From Vicia villosa (taxonomy: Eukaryota; Streptophyta; Magnoliopsida; Fabales; Fabaceae): a DNA stretch of 64,000 nucleotides. Position 1 is the first letter of the stretch. Each line of letters opens with the position of its first letter. Positions 11,401-21,441 of this stretch are shown piece by piece. Where the stretch lies: contig NC_081185.1 in the NCBI RefSeq assembly GCF_029867415.1, forward strand, positions 29,154,245-29,218,244. The letters are read 5' to 3'. Under the pieces are notes generated by a model, which saw nothing but the letters and a program-made list of their open reading frames with translations, did no database searches and was not told the DNA's origin. Both the position numbers and the translations under genes were made by a program.

Positions 11401-11942
11401 TAGTCAACACACATTCGGACTTTTCCATCTTTTTTCGGAACTGGCACTATGTTGGCCAACCATTGAGGATACTCTGAGGTGACAAGAAAACCTGCGTCAA
11501 GTTGCTTTTGAACCTCCACTTTGATCTTGTTAGCCATATCAGGGTGAGTCTTTCGCAATTTCTGCTTAACTGGCGGACATTCTGGCTTCAATGGCAAGTA
11601 ATGCTGAACAATATTGGTATCCAACCCAGGCATGTCTTGGTAGGACCAGGCAAACACGTCAACATATTCTTTGAGAAGGTCTGTCAACTTACTCTTGATA
11701 TCAGTATCAAGCAGCGATCCAATGGTCACTTCTTTTTTGTCTTCTTCAGAACCCAAATTGATTTTTTCTAAAGGCTCTTTGTGAGGCAGAATGGCTCTTT
11801 CCTCGTGCTTAAGTAATCGAGAGATCTCGTCCGGAATCTCTTCTTCTTCCTCTTCTTCGGCTTCGAACACAGGAAACTCAAAGTTGGGAGAGGGCATAGG
11901 GTTATTGCATTCAATGGGTTTATCAATAGTAAATCTGCACAT
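8469..11942 (-). CDS. Element A: RT - RNase H - second RNase H - integrase polyprotein
   Basis: An open frame of 1157 codons encoding the replication and integration enzymes of the retrotransposon. After an acidic N-terminus comes the Ty3/gypsy reverse transcriptase (VPKKDGKVRMCVDYRDLNKA; YVDD near residue 276). Next come the retroviral-type RNase H (DPIKYVFEKPALTGR region), then a second, archaeal-like RNase H (WGLIFDGAVNAFGNGIGA; NNIAEYEA) that marks the Tat/Ogre lineage. The integrase has an HHCC finger (HEGSFGTQSNGH...CHKC) and a DDE core (WGID, TDNGSN, NGAVEAANK). No stop or shift is seen. It is probably translated from spliced RNA fused to gag-pro: GTGCAG before residue 3 matches the acceptor used in B. 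I found no donor in gag-pro that keeps frame. Confidence 0.95.
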   Translation of the reverse strand: MCRFTIDKPIECNNPMPSPNFEFPVFEAEEEEEEEIPDEISRLLKHEERAILPHKEPLEKINLGSEEDKKEVTIGSLLDTDIKSKLTDLLKEYVDVFAWSYQDMPGLDTNIVQHYLPLKPECPPVKQKLRKTHPDMANKIKVEVQKQLDAGFLVTSEYPQWLANIVPVPKKDGKVRMCVDYRDLNKASPKDDFPLPHIDMLVDNTAKFNVFSFMDGFSGYNQIKMAPEDMEKTSFITPWGTFCYKVMPFGLKNAGATYQRAMTTLFHDMMHKEIEVYVDDMIAKSSTEEEHIEYLLKLFQRLRKYQLRLNPNKCTFGVRSGKLLGFIVSQRGIEVDPDKVRAIQEMPAPKTEKQVRGFLGRLNYISRFISQMTATCGPIFKLLRKDQGVVWTEDCQKAFDSIKEYLLEPPILIPPVEGRPLIMYLTVLEESMGCMLGQQDETGKKEHAIYYLSKKFIDCESRYSMLEKTCCALAWASKRLRQYMINNTTWLISKMDPIKYVFEKPALTGRIARWQMLLSEYDIEYRAQKAVKGSILADHLAHQPINEYQSLKFDFPDEDVLYLKMKDCDEPLPEEGPDPGSRWGLIFDGAVNAFGNGIGAIIITPKGTHIPFSASLLFDCTNNIAEYEACIMGLEEAIDLRIKILDIYGDSALVINQIKDKWETYHPGLIPYRDYARRLLTFFNKIELHHIPRDQNRMADALATLSSMFKVSHWNDVPKVRITRLERPAYVFATEAVIDDKPWFHDIKRFLQTQEYPLGASNKDKKTLRRLSGSFFLNGDVLYKRNFDMVLLRCVDRHEADMLMHEVHEGSFGTQSNGHAMSKKILRAGYYWLTMESDCCKHVKRCHKCQIYTDKIHVPPTLLNVLSSPWPFSMWGIDMIGMIEPKTSNGHRFILVAIDYFTKWVEAASYANVTRQVVVRFIKNNIIYRYGIPSKIITDNGSNLNNKMMKELCEEFKIEHHNSSPYRPKMNGAVEAANKNIKKIVQKMVVTYKDWHEMLPFALHGYRTSVRTSTGATPFSLVYGMEAVLPVEVEIPSMRVLMETKLSEAEWCQNRYDQLNLIEEKRMTALCHGQLYQARMKQAFNKKVRPREFREGDLVLKKILSFQPDSRGKWSPNYEGPYVVKRTFSGGAMILATMDGDELPHPVNADAVKKYFV

Positions 11943-12324
11943 GTGATTTATATTTATTTCAGAAAATTTATGAATGCAAGAGTGTATGCAGATTTTTTTT
12001 GAAAAGTTTTTTTTTTATTTTGGTTTTTTAGGATTACCATTTCCAGAAAAAGCAAAAATAAAACATATAATGTAGGGAATTCAAAATGACACTTTATTTA
12101 TGATTCATCTTTGAAACAAAGCCCTAAACACAAACTCATTTGTCTTGGGCAGGACAAAGAGGGAAACTTTTAAAACAAAGCCCTATACACAAAGTTATTT
12201 GGGCGGAACATTTAAAAGCAAAGCCCTATAAAACATCTCTCTGCTTTGGGCAAGGCAGGAGGTCAAAATAACAGCGAGGTGATTACTTTGAGCGGCGAAC
12301 AACATTCGGAACGTCGACAGCCTT
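11943..12324 (-). other. Element A: gag-pro/RT spacer, probable intron region
   Basis: A 382-bp AT-rich non-coding spacer between the gag-pro stop and the RT frame. The AG of an acceptor (TGTGCAG) lies at 11935-11936, equivalent to the acceptor of B's predicted intron. No GT donor that joins the frames was found near the end of gag-pro, so the boundaries in A are unresolved. Confidence 0.4.
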
Positions 12325-14442
12325 CTAGTAACAACGAACTCCTCTGTGTATTATGTATTCAGGAAAATTCTCCTCAGAATTATCTTCAGTATTGACATTG
12401 GCCGCGGGTCGAGCAGGATTTGAAGGTCCTGGTTTGTCACCCTTGTTCTTTGCAGAGTTGAAACGGTCTTCTTCTACTTCTTGAAGAGCATAAGACGAGT
12501 CACAATCTTCAGAATTTTCAGGATGTATTTCCCAGTCTTCAGGATGAAGAGACTCATTGTCAGCGACACTTTCCGAGTCAGTTGCGGGACCATCTTCCCC
12601 TTCATCTTCAAAAATGGCATTTATGTGATAATAACCATCTTCAGGATTATAAACCTTGGCAGGTGCGTTGAAGCTGAAATCTTCAGTAATTTCAGGCTGC
12701 TGAGAAAATTGACAGGGCTGATAAGCCTTTTCTGGTTGACTGTTATATTCAAAGGAATCTCCCCATCCAGTTGGTTGGATATCCTCAATCGCAATCTTGT
12801 AGCTTTCAGGTGCAGTGTATTTCACCATATAATCAATTTTTCCACTTGGTTGTCCCAAGGTGTCCCAGATTTCTGCAGGAACAGGCTCAATTTCTTTAGC
12901 ACTTGTTTTCTCTGAAGGAGGATATGGTTCTTCTTGAGATATATATCCCGAGTCATTGAGATAACATTTCCATTCTTCTTCAGTATCGGAGATACCTTCT
13001 TCGATGCATTCTTCAATAAGGACATTAACCTCTTGAGGAATTGGGTTAAGGAATCCTCCACTGATGAATGTTTCTTTGATCGGTCGAAGGGTTTCATCCT
13101 TCTTGGTGCAGTTTGTGAATGTTGGTGAACATCCGAGTCCTGCTCTAGTTTCATTCTTGGTCGGGATCACAACTTGCCCCCAGCCAGTGGTAGTTCCATC
13201 TTTCACTACTTTCACTGCCTCTTTGTAAGAAGAGATCGATGCTTTCTTCTTGGAAGATTCGTCTTCTAAAGAGAGACCTTGGAACTGAGTTCCTTCCACA
13301 TCATCAGCACTAATGAAAGAGAAATTGGACAAATGGCTCACCATCAAGGCTTGTTCTCCACTTATTGTTACCAATTTTCCATTTGTTACAAATTTTAACT
13401 TTTGATGGAGAGTAGAAGTTACTGCCCCTGCTTCATGAATCCATGGTCGTCCCAACAGACAACTATAAGCAGCTTGAATGTCCATGACCTGGAAGATGAT
13501 TTGAAATGTATGTGGACCAATGGTCATGGGAAGGTTGACTTCGCCGATAACAGATTTTCGCGATCCATCAAATGCTTTGACAACTACACCACTGAACTTC
13601 ATAGGCATTCCTTGGTAAGACAAGCGAGCAAGAGTCGTCTTTGGCATCACATTCAAGGAAGATCCGGTGTCTACCAACACATTGGACAAAGAGTCTGACT
13701 GACAGTTCATAGAAATGTGCAAAGCAAGATTGTGATTTCTGCCCTCCTCGGGGAGTTCTTCATCACAGAAGCTTAAATTGTTACAAGCTGTTATGTTAGC
13801 TATTATCCCATCAAAATGATCAACAGTCACATCATGATCTACAAAAGCTTGATCCAAAACTCTCATCAGGGTTTCCCTGTGGGCTTCTGAATTTAAAAGC
13901 AATGAAAGTATGGAGATCTTCGAAGGAGTCTGCATAAGCTGATCCACAATCTTGTATTCACTTCTTTTGATAAGTTTCAAAATTTCATCAAAGTCAGGAT
14001 TCACATTGGTTCCACTGGATTGACCAATATCAGTGTTTGTATTACTGACAGGAGTTTCCACAGGATTTCCCACTGGAACATTGACAGGATTTTGTCCGGT
14101 TGTAGGAGCAACAGGCTGCTTTGAAGGTAGTGGAGTATACACACGTCCACTTCTTGTTACTCGACTTACATCGGCGATGTTTTCGACAGATGAGAGAGTT
14201 GGTAAAGGAACTTCTTGTCCATCCTTTATCATTGTGGCATTGTAGTTGTATGGAACTGCCTTGTCAGAGTCATAAGGAACAGGTCCAGGTAGACAAATGA
14301 TCAGAGGAGCAACAGGAACCCTTGACTTGTTGTAGGTAACTTCCATGCGCTCGGGCATGTTGAAATGAGGAACGATGACGTTAACTTTAGGCATTTCCGA
14401 GTTGATATCTGAGACTAAAAGCTCATGCGGATAACATCCTAT
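12325..14442 (-). pseudogene. Element A: gag-pro, 3' portion (protease), interrupted by element B
   Basis: The C-terminal part of A's gag-pro ORF, open from the B insertion point to the stop. It holds the retroviral-type aspartic protease with VDTGSSLNVMP (Asp codon near 13669-13671) and ILG-like LLGRPW. Downstream is a GWGQ...RAGLGCSP stretch resembling a degenerate G-patch and a long acidic Ser/Glu-rich tail. The codon split by the insertion is in the same frame as the upstream part at 35149-37017, so the ORF was continuous here before B arrived. The apparent start inside B's LTR is accidental. Confidence 0.9.
14438..14442. repeat. Target-site duplication of element B (left copy)
   Basis: CCTAT directly before the LTR start TGTCATACCCC. 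The same 5-mer follows the other LTR at 35144-35148. Confidence 0.95.
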
Positions 14443-16217
14443 TGTCATACCCCAAATTTGTCCTACCCTTTAACTTCTAACTGGCTTAGGTTTTGCATTC
14501 ATGTACATACATTACTTAGGTCATAACTCACATTCATGCATTCATATCATTGGTACTATTCAAAAGGCTAGCAAGAAAAAGCTCTGTTGCAAAGAGTTTT
14601 GATCAGAGAATAAGGAGGGTATAATCATGTGGTTCTATGTTCAAGAAAGTCCCCCGGGATTGGGGTTTCTCTCTACTTCAAATCAGGGCATTGAGGGAAG
14701 AGTACAAGCTTGCAAAGTGTCTGGTCCTTTAAATAAGGGTTTCTTTGACCAAAGTCAACCGGTTGACTTTCTGGTCAACATTTAATCGGGAATGGCCCCT
14801 ATGTGTGGAAAACTTCTCATGCTGACCTTGTGGAGGTGTTTGTTCGACTGGATGTGAGTGAAAGAGATTTAATCGGGAATTTCATCAATAGTCGGAAAAA
14901 TCGGAACAATTGACTTTTGGGTCAAAATCAGAAGAATTATTCAAATATTGACTTTTGGTGGAAAATCAGTCAAGAAAAGTCGAAGAATGGATAAAATCGA
15001 GAGTTTGACAAAAAGTTGACAAAAATAGAAAGTTTCCAACACTTAGAAAAATTTTTGATGCTTTAAATCTTGTTGAGCAGTCCACTTCAGCACTAGATTA
15101 CACGTGGCAAATGGCATTTTTTGAAGAAAATTCCAACATCAAAGTTGTTCCTCTCATGGAGGAGAACAACTTTGTAGTTGGACACTTTTTCATTTGAAGC
15201 TTGTATGAAGAGTTAAAGTGGTGTGAAGTTTCTGAAAAGTCACTTGATTCAAGTCACAACCCAGGTCACAAGTCATGTCATGACCTGGCATTTTAACAAA
15301 CACATGGCATGCCAAATCTCAAGCCAATTTTAGAGCTCTACAGAAGTGCCATGAATGCAAACTTGGTATCATTCTCTTCCTTGCCATCTCCTCTATACAT
15401 TGAAACAAGAATTGGAATAATTGAACAAATATTGAGTGAGATACAAGCTTTCAAATTGGTGCCCCAACCCTGACTGAACTCTGCAGGCAGCCAAGGCACA
15501 AAATTCTGGGCACGCAATGCATTTCAGCAAACACATGGTGGGCCAAATGTCAATGCCTCTTTCTTCCCCCACAAGTCACTATCTTGAACAAGTTTGATTC
15601 TAAGTCACTCTTTGCCATGTCCTCTATCTATTGAGCCCAGTATCACCAATTTTGGACATGCGTGGGGCAAGTTGCAAGGCTACAAAGTCACTCCTCTAAC
15701 TAACTGCACTTTTGCCAGGGCCAGTGCACAAGTTCAAGCCGCACGCCCAGGCACTCAAGTGTTTTGAACCAGCATGTTTGCAAGCCCCTCGCTCCATGTA
15801 CAAACCTCATCTCAAGAAGCCTCTAACACCAACATTGTTCCATTACATGCCCTCTTTACAGTGAACCCAAAAATGAATCAAATAGTGAACTATAGCTTGA
15901 GATATAGATGAGCAAAGTAAGGGACATGGACATGCATGGGACAAAGCTTTGGTTTGAATCTCTGGTGCAAGGATAAGGCTGCAACATGCATTAAAGTGTA
16001 TTGCCACCACCTCTTGCCATTAATGCCCATGCATTCACTGATTCCATAAAGATGATACAAAGCTTACCACACTTATACAATGCTTGCTCATTAAGCTTTG
16101 CACTCCAAAGTCCCATACCCGAGAAAAACAAAACTGTTGCAAGGGCACCAACTTGCACATTAAATGTAACAAAGTCCCACACTCAAAGAAGCTTTTTCAC
16201 TCCCTTCACTCTCACCC

Positions 16218-16224
16218 TATAAAA
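16218..16224 (+). promoter_or_regulatory. TATA box of element B 5' LTR
   Basis: TATAAAA in the context ACCCTATAAAAACAATC, followed 30-60 bp later by a CT-rich leader (ACTCTCTACACTCTCC), typical of plant LTR promoters. Transcription would start near 16250. The equivalent box in the 3' LTR is at 32640-32646. Confidence 0.7.
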
Positions 16225-16651
16225 ACAATCATCACCTTTACTCCCCAGACATTCTCGATCCACAAAAAACCCACGATTCACTCTCTACACTCTCCCTCAC
16301 TCTGTTCTCCCTCACTTCTCTCTCTCTACACTCTCCCTCACTCACTTCATTCTCCTCCTCCACCAGAGTTTGTTACGAGATGTAACAAACTCCGGCCACC
16401 GTAGCCACCACAAGCCACTAATCCTCACCACCACTACCACAAGGCTCTCAACGATCTCACTGTGAACTCTCTCTCTCGTCATCCTCACTCGTTCATCATC
16501 ATCATACATCATCATTTTGCAAGCGGATCACTGAGCAGCTCAAGATCTCTACAGTTTCCGGGTGAAGTTGTTGATATCATCAAAGCAAGCATCACCGCCA
16601 TCTCCTTCAAGAGAACGTGGAGCTTCTCAGCAACTTTTGATTCAAGAACGT

Positions 16652-16663
16652 CAACAGGTTAGC
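16652..16663 (+). promoter_or_regulatory. Predicted 5' splice donor in element B LTR
   Basis: CAACAG|GTTAGC with GT at 16658-16659, about 440 bp after the TATA box. Element C has CAACAG|GTAAGT and element A GAG|GTAAGTG at comparable positions. Together with the conserved acceptor at 18941-18950 this predicts a leader intron of about 2.3 kb that removes the LTR end and PBS. Confidence 0.45.
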
Positions 16664-18093
16664 ATCTTGAACTCCTTAGCATGCTAGCTATGTATGAGTA
16701 GGTCGCATATCTTGAACACATTCCACGCTATTCTCTGCATTTGATCGAAGTACGCGTCCTCTGAAAGTTGATTGAATTCTGTGTGAACTTGTTGTTATCT
16801 GAATATGTCATATCCACACTCCAATTCTGTGTAGCATAAGGATTGTGTGGAGGTAGTTATCGTGTGTTTTCATGGAGATCTCGTTAGTTAGATTTTTGTT
16901 TTCATTTCGGTTACGATATAAGGAAGAGAATTAGGAAGAAACAATGGCAGATCCATGCTCAGCATGAGATTCCGAGTGGACTGATGGTATGATATGCGAT
17001 TTCTGTAAAATGATGCGCGCCGCCGTGAAGCTAGCCGGAGAAGACGACAGGAGCCCTAGCTCCGGCGTCGCTGTTTGCTTATGACTCTTTTTCCGTTTGC
17101 TGATGTGTCACGCTGATAGTGGTTCATTTCTCCAAATATCTTGTGGTGTTTGTTTTTATTAAATGATTAGTTGATGTGTTGGTTCATTTTGATAGGGTCA
17201 GGCTTTGTTTTCGTCTCATATGACTTAAGTATAGTTTGACCAATTGATTTAATTCATTCAGCATTTTGTGTCACGTTGTTCCTTTTCACCAGTACATAAT
17301 AATAATAATAACATGATGCATGAATAAATAAGTAAATGCTGAACAAGGCTAAGATGTGAAGTAAGGAAATCAAGTGGTTTGTAGTAACGTTGGGCCACAC
17401 GCCTGGGCTGGAAATTGTTTCTGGATCACACCCCTCACTTGCTATCGCACCTTCGCTTTTGGATTGGGCCTTAGCGTCACCATTGCTTTCCCCACCCCCT
17501 GTAATTAGGCCCAGTCCTTACTTTTTAAACCATTTCAGTTCTTTAGAAATTGCTTTTGCACCCCCATGCTGTTAATAAAATAAGAAATAAAAATAGACTT
17601 TCTTTTATTCTTTTTGCTTGTTAATTGTTTTGCCCAAATAAAATCGATAAAAATTGTGTTCCTACCAATTAGAATTTTAGAATTTCATTTTTTTTTATTG
17701 TTTTAATTGTTCGATTCCCTTGCATTTTAATAGATAATTTTTTCACATAATAAACCATAAACAAAATAATAGTTTTTCTTTAATAATTCAAAAATTTGTT
17801 TCCCATGTGAATAAAAATGCATTTGCTTGTGAATAGTTTAAGATGTTGTTCCTTTTATTTTTGTGAATATTTTCAATATATTGTGAAATGCTTAGATAAA
17901 CTTTCCTTCCTTTATATTAGAAGTAATAACATAGATTTAGAAATTAGGAATAGTTCCCTCTTTTCCATTCTTTTTCTTTTCAACATAAAACACTAATAAA
18001 AATACTTGAATAAATTCCCTAAAAAAACAAACACAAAGAAAATACTTAAAACACTAATAATCAAAGTGAAAATTCTTAAAAAGGGAATGGAAG

Positions 18094-18235
18094 CTTGAAC
18101 ACCCCTTGCTTTAGGGAATGTTCGAGTGCTTGGATCTCCCTTGCTTTAGGGAATCATTCGAGCGTAAGTTCCCAACGTTAAAAGACACAAACCAAAGAGT
18201 AACTCGAGTTTCCCTTGCTTTAGGGATTTCCTCGA
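18094..18235 (+). repeat. Element B LTR: CCCTTGCTTTAGGG hairpin cassettes
   Basis: Three units with an identical inner hairpin CCCT-TGCTTT-AGGG and different outer arms that still pair: CTTGAAC/GTTCGAG (18094-18100 with 18120-18126), CTTGGAT/ATTCGAG (18129-18135 with 18156-18162), TCGAG/CTCGA (18204-18208 with 18231-18235). G.U pairs are needed in the first two. The same array is in the 3' LTR near 34520-34662. Confidence 0.7.
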
Positions 18236-18719
18236 AACGCTCAAACTCTCTCTTCTCTCTCCTTTCTTAAGGGCATTGTTATCTCCGCTCCATTGCATCC
18301 TAGGCTGTCCCTTATGCAAGAGCGCGAGCGTTAACTCCGCCCAACTAAAAAACACAAAAACAAACAAAACTATTGAGCCGAGCTACGGTAACTCTGATTC
18401 CTGAAAAGGATACGTAGGCAGCGGGGTAGGGCCCGTGCGAGTACAATTCTTTATTTTCCCTACATTTTGCATTCATTTCGCATTTAGACATAGACATAGT
18501 ACACACCCTTTAGATAGAAACAAACATAGGTGGATACCATCGAGTACGATGGGCGTGAGGGGTGCTAATACCTTCCCCTTGCGTAACCGACTCCCGTACC
18601 TTGATTCTCTGGTCGCAAGACCCTGTTCCTTCCTTTGTTAGGTTTCCTGATATTCCTTTCCCTTATGGGATAAATATATTGGTGGCGACTCTGTTCATTT
18701 TTCGCGAGCGTGCGACAGC

Positions 18720-18737
18720 TGGCGACTCTGCTGGGGA
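18720..18737 (+). other. Element B: primer-binding site (PBS)
   Basis: TGGCGACTCTGCTGGGGA, two bases after the 5' LTR. A partial copy, TGGCGACTCTG, also lies inside the LTR end at 18683-18693. Confidence 0.85.
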
Positions 18738-19424
18738 TGTTGCTAGACCTGTTGCTGGTCCATCCTTAGTGAGTCGATCCTAGCCTGCGTTTGTTTGTTT
18801 ATTTACTGGGTGTTTACTGGTTTTATGTCTATATCTTGTATATATGTTTGCATGTTTATTTTCTGCTTGCATATCATGTTTATTTCTGTTTGCACATCAT
18901 GCATATGGATATATTCTGTGTTCCTTGGGGTCTTCTGTTCTGTTTTGCAGGTTGGGTGGGATGTTTTGTGAGGTAAAAGGCCCACTACCCAGGCCAAGTG
19001 ACACATAGGATTAGCGTGGATGCTCATGTTGACTCCCGTGGCCCTTGCTACGATCGAGTTCAGCATGGGATACCACAACTGGGCGAGGTTCTTTCATGGA
19101 ACACTGTGTCTGGCACCCTTGCTGCCACAAACACTTTGTACCCCATGGGAACTGTAGACCCTAGTGACCATTAGGGACCACCTGTCCGTGTCTAGAATTC
19201 ATACCCGTGAGTTTGGGGTGGGACAGGATACTAGCCTTCATCATACCCGGATTTCCATTTTGCAATCTGAAGCCGGAATTTTGAACCTGCCACATTCAGT
19301 ATTACCCAGTTATTCAGAGCTGCGAGGGACATTCAGTCTCTCACTACATCACACACATGACACATGACACATCATGCTATTGCATCCACCTCACTTCATT
19401 CGTGGAGAATCCTAGAGTCCATTT

Positions 19425-19461
<37 letters not shown>

Positions 19462-19626
19462 TGTATATACTCTCGAAAAAAGGGGGAAGAAAAGAAAAAG
19501 AAAAGAAAAAGAAAAGAAATAGTGAAAAGACTTTAGGATTCTCCCAATGAAATGCATTCCGCCATATCATTTAACATGCATGTTCATTTATTTTCAGGAA
19601 CTTTTGGCTTTGTCTCCGACCAACAC
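18738..19626 (+). other. Element B: leader between PBS and ORF1
   Basis: About 890 bp, non-coding. It contains the acceptor-like TGTTTTGCAG ending at 18950 (conserved in A and C), a run of about 35 A at 19425-19459 followed by an AAAAG-rich purine tract to about 19520, and a second acceptor-like TTTATTTTCAG ending at 19597 shortly before the ORF1 ATG. The layout is shared with C's leader. Confidence 0.7.
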
Positions 19627-21441
19627 ATGGCTGCACCAACGAAGACTGTTAGACGCAACCCCTCTTATTCTTTCCTGAATCCGAATCTGGATTCCGTTGG
19701 GTGTTTAGCAAAGAAGATTACGCCAGATGAGACAACCAACTTCAGAAAGGAATATGGGTACATTCTGAGTCTTCTCAAGATGTCGTTCACCAAGTACGAG
19801 CAAGAGGGAGTTCATACTTTGCTTCAGTTCTACAATCCTTCCCTCCGTTGCTTCACGTTCACCGACTACCTCTTGGTTCCTACACTGGAAGAGTATTCCT
19901 TGTTTCTTGGCATCCCTATAAAGAAGGAAGTGCCATACTATAGCACTATGAAGGCCCCCGATTCCGTTGAAATTGCTAAGGCTCTTTATTTGAGCAAGTC
20001 GGTCGTGGAAGCAAATCTCACCAAGAAGGGAGGAGGTTTTGGTTTTTGCATGGATTTTCTTGTCAAAAGGGGTTGTGAAGCTGCTGAAGCCAAAGAATGG
20101 GACACATTTAGGGCTATCTTGGCTCTAAGCATATATGGCATCGTGCTGTTCTCAGATGTTCCTAACTTTGTTGACATGAATGCAATTCGTATATTCATTT
20201 TGCAGAATCCGGTTCCTACCCTTTTGGGGGATGTTTATCACTCCATTCATCATAAGAATGGTCAGAAGGGAGGTAAGGGAGGTCTGGTTAGATTCTGTGC
20301 TCCGTTGTTATATCGATGGTTTAGGTCACATCTGCCTGAACGTGGGGCATTCGTTGATAATAGGCACACATCTAAATGGGCTGAAAGGATTATGGGGCTG
20401 AGGGCTAAAGATATTGTCTGGTACAATAGCGCTTTGGATGACAGAGAAGTTATTATGAGTTGCGGAAAGTTCAAAAACGTACCTCTCATGGGTCTTAGGG
20501 GTGGAATCAACTATAACCCCGTCTTGGCCAGAAGAACATTCGGATATGCTTTTATTAGTCCACCTGAGCAAGCAGAGATAGCTGAGAACATTTTCTATCA
20601 TGTGGCCACGAACATTGGACAAATGGCAGAAGCCGTGCAAGCCTGGAAGAGTATTTGCTGGAGAGATAAGAAACATTTTGGTCAGCGAGATTGTGCTACT
20701 TATGAGGACTATACTAAATGGGTCGAATCTGTGGTTGCTGTTCGAGGGATGCCTTTCCCTCCCAAGGATCCTTTGTACCCCCCTGCTGGTAAACAACCCG
20801 ACATTGTCTCCATGCCCTGTTATAATCAAACTGTGGAAGAGAATCGAAAATTGACTGAACAAATGGAAACAATGCAAGTTAAGATGAATACTGATAGGCA
20901 AGAGAAGCTTTCTGCTCTTCATAAGTTGAAAATGAGAGAAATAGAGCTTGAAGAATTGTATGCTAGAGGAAGTACTTCTCAGAAGAGGCCAAGAATGACT
21001 GTGAATTCTAAAACTACTGAAACCCAAGAGAAGAAGATAAAGGAACATTATGAGGCTCAGTTGGCAGAATTGACTAAAAGACTTCAGATTCAGACTGAAA
21101 ATGCCAATTCGGAGAAGACTCGTCGAAAGAAAGCAGACAAGCTCTTGTTGGATCGTCAGAATACCATAGAGAAGTGTTATGAAGAGATCAGAAAGCTGAA
21201 AGGCCAGATAAGAGAAAAAGACCAAGATAATGTCCAAGTTCAAGAAGAAGCTAGGTATTGGGAGGTGAAGAACCGCAACATGGAAACAATGCATTTCAGA
21301 AAAGACCTGCTGATTCAAGAGATCATCAAGAGGCCCACCCGTGCTGAGACCAAGAAGCTCTTTGAAGAAATGAAGACTTGGAGTGATAAGCACATTGGAG
21401 ATAGCCCTCTTCGCCATTTGGACATGGGAGATCCTGCTTGA
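19627..21441 (+). CDS. Element B: ORF1 protein (Ogre-specific)
   Basis: 604 residues from MAAPTKT. An upstream in-frame ATG at 19552 would add 25 residues but lies before a possible splice acceptor (19597), so I prefer 19627. ORF1 is the extra gene upstream of gag that characterises Ogre; its function is unknown. The N-terminal two-thirds form a globular domain also found in plant transposon-encoded proteins (landmarks LVPTLEEY, GNPVPTLLGDVYHSIHHKN, GGINYNPVLARR). Residues ~400-580 are highly charged with heptad-like spacing, a predicted coiled coil. Element A has a homologous but broken copy. The 380-codon antisense frame across it is a shadow. Confidence 0.88.
   Translation: MAAPTKTVRRNPSYSFLNPNLDSVGCLAKKITPDETTNFRKEYGYILSLLKMSFTKYEQEGVHTLLQFYNPSLRCFTFTDYLLVPTLEEYSLFLGIPIKKEVPYYSTMKAPDSVEIAKALYLSKSVVEANLTKKGGGFGFCMDFLVKRGCEAAEAKEWDTFRAILALSIYGIVLFSDVPNFVDMNAIRIFILQNPVPTLLGDVYHSIHHKNGQKGGKGGLVRFCAPLLYRWFRSHLPERGAFVDNRHTSKWAERIMGLRAKDIVWYNSALDDREVIMSCGKFKNVPLMGLRGGINYNPVLARRTFGYAFISPPEQAEIAENIFYHVATNIGQMAEAVQAWKSICWRDKKHFGQRDCATYEDYTKWVESVVAVRGMPFPPKDPLYPPAGKQPDIVSMPCYNQTVEENRKLTEQMETMQVKMNTDRQEKLSALHKLKMREIELEELYARGSTSQKRPRMTVNSKTTETQEKKIKEHYEAQLAELTKRLQIQTENANSEKTRRKKADKLLLDRQNTIEKCYEEIRKLKGQIREKDQDNVQVQEEARYWEVKNRNMETMHFRKDLLIQEIIKRPTRAETKKLFEEMKTWSDKHIGDSPLRHLDMGDPA

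Larger units (their letters stand above)
14443..18717 (+). repeat. Element B: 5' LTR
   Basis: Begins TGTCATACCCC and ends GCGTGCGACA. The promoter is near 16218. About 2.5 kb of transcribed R/U5 follows it, containing a GC-rich patch (16380-17060), a splice-donor-like site at 16658, an AT-rich stretch (17570-18060) and a hairpin array (18094-18235). Parts of the U5 end are shared with C's LTR. Short frames inside are not protein-like. Confidence 0.96.

Noticed and set aside
12481..12915. Frame of 144 codons opposite A's gag-pro
   Set aside because: Antisense to an established gag-pro frame, with no domain and phenylalanine/isoleucine-rich composition.
16084..16404. Ser/His/Pro-rich frame in B's LTR (and its copy in the other LTR)
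   Set aside because: It spans the TATA box and CT-rich leader, so the sequence is explained by promoter composition; not conserved in C's LTR.
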